Assembly (NCBI GenBank): GCA_001599715.1
Contig: BCHU01000005.1
Coordinates: forward strand, 1,240,001-1,304,000
Source of the DNA: Phaeotremella fagi
Taxonomy: Eukaryota; Basidiomycota; Tremellomycetes; Tremellales; Phaeotremellaceae
Length of the DNA: 64,000 bases
Direction of reading: 5' to 3'
Below are positions 59,601-64,000 of the stretch, in pieces. A program made the position numbers and the translations under genes. The stretch's first letter is position 1. Each line of letters opens with the position of its first letter. Under the pieces are notes generated by a model, which was not told the DNA's origin, searched no databases, and saw only the letters and a program-made list of their open reading frames with translations.

Positions 59601-59928
59601 CTTACCTCATAAGCTTGTTGGAGATCAGCAAAGATCTTGGTAGCTTCTTCTATCCTATGTGGATTTTTATCAGGATGATTAACAAGCTAATCAAGGGATC
59701 AGTATAGGAAGCTGAACATTAACTTAGATGGACATACAGCTAATTTCCTATAGGCCCTCTGAGTAAAGACACGATTGATCAGCTCCCAACCCATATTGTC
59801 AACGACAAACTAACTCGTATTTCATCACCAGTAGCTTCTTCATCAATCTCAAGTAACTCATAATAATCAGGTGGACGATCTTCTTTCTCTTGATTGTTGT
59901 CTGATCCTCTTGATTGATCGTTACCCAT
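56658..59928 (-). CDS. JJJ1: JJJ1-type J-domain protein reading into an SRR1 domain (apparent fusion)
   Basis: 886 aa in 13 exons. N-terminal J domain: DYYELLEIDEEATGDEIR, RAYRKLALVNHPDKNPHR with the HPD Hsp70-stimulating motif, then SDPDERAFYDNHR. GFYSVYRTLFNLL and a C2H2 finger CVACGKTFLSEASWENHERSKKH are typical of Jjj1/DNAJC21, a cytosolic co-chaperone for 60S biogenesis. The charged KKDKRRAREAKKKLEDEA segment then runs without stop or ATG into DGFVQPK, followed by an SRR1 domain: LSVLCLGLGKVFGDRTAQIQ, FDPVWDNGDRKVLAEIGIEV, YLLYLPHCPRPLYESLL and GKIILGNDL. Jjj1's second C-terminal C2H2 finger is absent. A frame-neutral 51-nt intron occurs at 56884-56834. Divergent from SWC5, 174 bp between starts. 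Confidence 0.8.
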
Positions 59929-60102
59929 TTCGACCTCGTCCTCGTTATCGTTTGAAATGAAGAATTGTTGAGTGACGATTTAACTAAAATCGAAAATATT
60001 GACAACACTTTCATTTCTCCGATATTTATCCGTAACCTTCATATTTGTCAACAATCTCCAACCATCTCCACTCAGTCTTCTTCAATATCCACATAAGACA
60101 TA

Positions 60103-61045
60103 ATGTCCACACTGGCAACAGCAACTCTATCAGACAACGATTCAGATGATGGGGATTTCGTTCCCGACCTCCCCAAACCCAAAGGAAAAGCCAAAGCCAA
60201 AGCCAACGAAAAGAGAAAACGCGATGACGAAGACGGTGAAAATTCCGTTTCAGATTCGGGAACTGATTCAGAGGATGACGATGAGGATGAGGATGAGAAC
60301 GAGGCAAAAAAATTCAAACTCGATCAAGAAGAATTAGATAATGAAGCTAGGAAACGGAGAGCCCAAGAATTGTTTAAAAGTATGAGAGAGGAGGTTATCT
60401 CCTCTGCTTCGTCCCCGTCCAAAAATGAAGTGGGGATATCTAAAGTTAAAATCAAAAGGACGAGAAGATTCGCCGGTGAAACTATCATGTAAGTCATCCC
60501 TCTTCCCCACTCAAGCTTCAAATTCCTGATGAATATTTGTATCCGTAGTGAGGAGGTGGAATTAGATTCAAACGATCCAGAAGCTATCGACTACCTATCG
60601 AAAACGTCGAATTCAGTGGATATAGCTCCTGATTCTTTACCTGACAAAACGGTCAACAACGATGTTCAAGTGTCAGACCCATCGTCTGTCCAAGATAGGA
60701 TACAACCTCCCGAACCTCTACCTATAACCGAACCCGAACCCAAACCCAAACCGAAATTTAAGGCTCGTAAACCACGTCAAAGTCTTGAACAAATGTCAGC
60801 AGCTTTAAGCAGTGGTAAAAAAATGACTACCCTCGAAAAAGTAAGTTCAATAATTTCCCTACTACCCAGTTCTTATATACATACTAAATGATGATGTTTA
60901 GTCCCAGTTGGATTGGAAAAATCAATTATCGAACGATGACACGATGAGAGATGAACTTGAAGCTAATCGACGTTCAGGTGGTTATCTAGCTAAAAAAGAA
61001 TTCCTTGATAGAGTCGATGAAAGACAGGGGAACGCTCGACGATAG
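60103..61045 (+). CDS. SWC5: SWR1-complex subunit Swc5 (BCNT/CFDP1 family)
   Basis: 273 aa in three exons (60103-60488, 60549-60840, 60902-61045). Swc5 is needed by the SWR1 remodeller to exchange H2A for H2A.Z. The N-terminus is highly acidic with D/E runs (SEDDDEDEDENEAKKF), which bind histones. The C-terminal BCNT domain is diagnostic: MTTLEKSQLDWKNQ, DELEANRRSGGYLAKKEFLD, RVDERQ. Length and layout fit the family. It is head to head with the JJJ1-SRR1 gene and tail to tail with the NRAMP gene. Confidence 0.94.
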
Positions 61046-61127
61046 GACTGGGTTGTAATAACTTGGTTCTTCCAAGATTGTACATGTAATACATAATTAT
61101 CCATAAATACAGACACATGCTCTGAGA

Positions 61128-63439
61128 TCAATTACCACCACCAATCCCCAATTCCACGATAACATACACGTTAGCAATCACTATAATCGAGAACAACATA
61201 TATCCAATGACAGTGACCCATTTAGGACTAGTATAATTCTTACTACGTCGCATCGGTATCTGCGTCCCATCCATCTCACCACCGATAGTCGTTGAAGGAC
61301 TGTCAGCTTCAACGATAGGACCTTGAACAGTCATGATTTCGTCTTTTGAACAGAGATAAACCAACGGGAAGATGACCGAAGGTAAAACGATCGATAAAAG
61401 GACTTGAGAAGCGACTAGCATGGTGTTCAATCCAGAGGTACCAGCTGAGGCAGCGACGATGGCAGCTGGCACAACACCTATTAAACGGGTGATCAAACGT
61501 CGAATGAAGGGCTATGAGATTGGTTCAGTTTTCTGGTAATTCAAACAAGCTTTCAGCATACCGAAGTTTTCCATTGGATGAAACCCTCTGAAACGACTTG
61601 ACCAGCAAGAGTCGCAGTGATGGAAGCACTTTGACCAGCCTGTTCATGTAATTAGAAATGGATTTTGCAAGCGTTAAACATTATCGGACTTACACAGAGT
61701 AGAGCCAACGCGAAGATCAATGCAGCACCTATAAATATGTCAGTCTGTTTTCTCATGCCATCAAAATCCAAATTGAAAAAACCTACTGGATCCAATATAT
61801 CCTTTAATCAAATAAAAAGCACCCTCTAAACTAGCATCATTCTCTTGATCACCCGAAGTACCATAGAAATAAGCAGCACCAGCCAAAGTAAGGATAGACG
61901 CGTTGATAGTTAAAGCGAAACCAAGTAATGAGAGTGTAGTGTCGATCTTCAGTTGTTGTCAGTAAACGTTCAGCTTAAAAACAGGAATAGATATACGGTA
62001 GAATGTAGAATATGAAGATCGACCCAAGCTATCCTATCGAAATTTTTCAAATCGTTCTCATATTCCCTTTGAGCGATTTCGAATTCAGTTTCTTTTCTTT
62101 GATCAGGAATTTCAGTCTCGATTCGATCTTGATCCTGATCCTGATCTATATCCTTAGCATCGTGTAAAGTAGGTGGATGACTTGGACCAGGTTGACCGAT
62201 CCCTATCCCCATCGACGCTTCTAAACTGTCATCGGGTTGATTGATCACTGCAATGGATCGAAGTTCGATCCCAGGTGATGGTGAACGATTTGGTTTTGAT
62301 TTCGATTTCAAACCGAATTTGGAAAGTAGATTCATTTTCGGCATTGAAAATGATTTTTGTTTGTTGAGCGTTGGGGGTTTTGGGAGCATGTTCAAACGAT
62401 CTACTGAGGCTAGGGATGAGCCTAAGAATAACGCGTGAGGCATGACGGTAGCTGTTTTCGTGTTAATACTGAACAAATTGACAGGGTGTAATAGGAGAAC
62501 TTACCTCCGATAATACCAACTCCAACATAGAGTGCACCAGGTTCAACGAGTGTCTATTGAATCATCAGTCTTCTATCTATCAAGTCAAGAGTTAGAAAGG
62601 GACTGACATGTGAAGGAACGAGACCGAAGAAAACGTCTTTCCATTCCGGTTTAATCAATTGCAGTAGGATCATGAAAGAGACGAATACAGCCAGCACCTA
62701 CATCACAGACAAGTATTAGTTACATTAGAACACTCCGACGATCGTAACGTACCAAAGAAACAATGACGATCTCAAACAACAACATCCCCCTTCTACCAGA
62801 ATCCGAACGAAAGAACAAAAGCACAATAAGGACATCTGCAGCTGTAATCAAAACACCAGCGAAAAGTGGTAAGCTAGGGAATAGTCTGCGTCCAACCATT
62901 CATCCATTAGTACGAGTCACTAGTGCCAGGATAAAAACAGACATACAGATTAAGAGCGATAGCTGAACCAAGAAGTTCAGCGAGGTCAGTACCGATGATA
63001 GCGACTTCAGCTAGGACGTATAAACTGTATAAAGAGATTCGAAGTGGTAATTTATATTTTGGATATTTAGCCTCAAGATTAAGGAAGAGGAGACGTGTCT
63101 GGGCTGGAAGGGAGGTTGAAGTGGTAGTACCCAATCTAACTGATAACAATTGAAGAACTAAACGGGGCGCTGTTCAGTACTTACAGTTATGTTTCGTGAT
63201 AGATAGATTTAACTCACTGACAGCTGCGAAACCAGCTATTAAGACTATGAACAATAATTTATATCCATAATCCGCTCCTGCTTGGAGATCCGTTGCCCAA
63301 TTTCCTGGATCTATGTACGCGACACTTGAAACTAAACCTGGTCCGACGAAATGGAGATGTCTAATGGGTTGTGTGAGTAAGCTGGGGTAGGGAGACCTTA
63401 CCTGACGAATAGTTCTCTACATCTTTTCAAGGATAGCAT
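61128..63439 (-). CDS. SMF1: NRAMP-family divalent metal transporter (Smf1-like)
   Basis: 591 aa in 11 exons. Proton-coupled Mn2+/Fe2+ importer family. TM1 carries the metal-binding DPGN motif in [19 protein letters not shown]. The TM6-region MPH motif is in [16 protein letters not shown]. The consensus transport motif is [21 protein letters not shown] long cytosolic insertion of about 130 residues (basic, then [11 protein letters not shown]) sits right after the MPH region, before TM7 ([20 protein letters not shown]). It is typical in location for fungal NRAMPs. Ends ELGIGGGN. Whether it acts at the plasma membrane or an internal membrane is not visible. Confidence 0.93.
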
Positions 63440-64000
63440 TGTGTTTGTGGGGTGGGTGTTGATGTGTCTGTTAGTTGTCGCGTTGGTTGTTGTAGGTTAA
63501 CATTGACTGTCACTGTTCAAGAAGAAGTGATTCAATTGACTGTAGTTGTATCAACTGTAACTGTAAATGTAACTTAAAGATGGAACGATGCGATCGAACA
63601 ACCGCCAAGCTAATCTTGTGTCAATAACCAAAAGTGGCAATTACTCGTACAGTTGGCACTCAGATCTACAAAGATCACAGATCACATACAAAGCCAGACC
63701 TATACCTAAAAGAAAGGTCAACAAAAGAAAAAAAAAGGAATTCCACAACAACAAAACACTAGTAAAGCAAATCAATGAAATGAATACGAGAGAAAGATGA
63801 AAAAACTACAACCAAATGATATACGTGTAGAATACTCGTACAAACCCCCGGCTTAGGCAATGAATATATTTCTACTTGTACGAGGAATAATGAGGATATA
63901 TACAAACGCGAACGATTTCCTTTAGTATACAAAATATCAAATATTCGATGTTCATTGGCACAAGAACCTTCTGTTCAAGCAATGCTACAGAAATCAAAAG
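63440..64000. other. Upstream region of the NRAMP gene, window edge
   Basis: No gene seen. It contains TTGACTGTAGTTGTATCAAC-type repeats near 63,540 and two ACTCGTACA words (63643, 63834). A basic 70-codon plus frame at 63588-63800 is A-rich low complexity and is not called. Confidence 0.45.

Noticed and set aside
63588..63800. Lysine-rich 70-codon plus frame at the right edge
   Set aside because: A-rich low-complexity sequence with no conserved pattern.

Overview
The window is nuclear DNA of a basidiomycete yeast-like fungus, most likely a tremellomycete (Cryptococcus/Kwoniella/Tremella relatives). The evidence is dense genes on both strands, many short (about 35-70 nt) GT-AG introns per gene, standard genetic code, and proteins that read like tremellalean orthologues (TAF4, ISWI ATPase, Kin4-type kinase, MMM1, SEC8, SWC5, NRAMP, a long fungal ArAE/DUF2421 transporter). 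All gene models were spliced by eye and reading-frame phase was checked across junctions. No tRNA, rRNA, CRISPR or intact transposon was seen.

Layout: 1-5.3 kb holds a truncated ubiquitin-like gene (tentatively GET5-like), a small putatively myristoylated protein, a divergent pair of ribosomal protein genes (eL38 and eL8) and a cytochrome b5. 5.6-17.3 kb holds chromatin and signalling genes: TAF4 (-) and an ISWI remodeller (+) head to head, then a Kin4-type kinase (-). 19-31.6 kb holds a large membrane transporter, a chromodomain protein with a region resembling the 5-hmdU DNA kinase helical family, a SABATH-like methyltransferase and an unknown protein. 32-43.3 kb holds an unknown disordered protein, an MFS drug transporter, a small secreted protein, the ERMES subunit MMM1 and a Spo12-like mitotic-exit peptide. 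43.9-51.6 kb holds a TenA-family protein, MOB1 and the exocyst subunit SEC8. 52-56.3 kb holds two divergent paralogues with an unrecognised W-x-DF...DDDDTVP module, flanking three tandem copies of a unit of about 212 bp. 56.7-63.4 kb holds a JJJ1-type J-domain protein that reads straight into an SRR1 domain, SWC5 and an NRAMP metal transporter.

Many genes are head to head with short shared promoters: GET5-like/small protein, eL38/eL8, TAF4/ISWI, MMM1/Spo12-like, TenA/MOB1 and JJJ1-SRR1/SWC5. Chromatin and transcription factors (TAF4, ISWI, SWC5, chromodomain protein) and cell-cycle or polarity factors (Kin4-like, Spo12-like, MOB1, SEC8) are frequent, but nothing shows a cluster with one pathway. 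The candidates for undescribed biology are the chromodomain/hmdU-kinase-like fusion, the paired DDDDTVP genes with the tandem repeat between them, and the JJJ1-SRR1 fusion.
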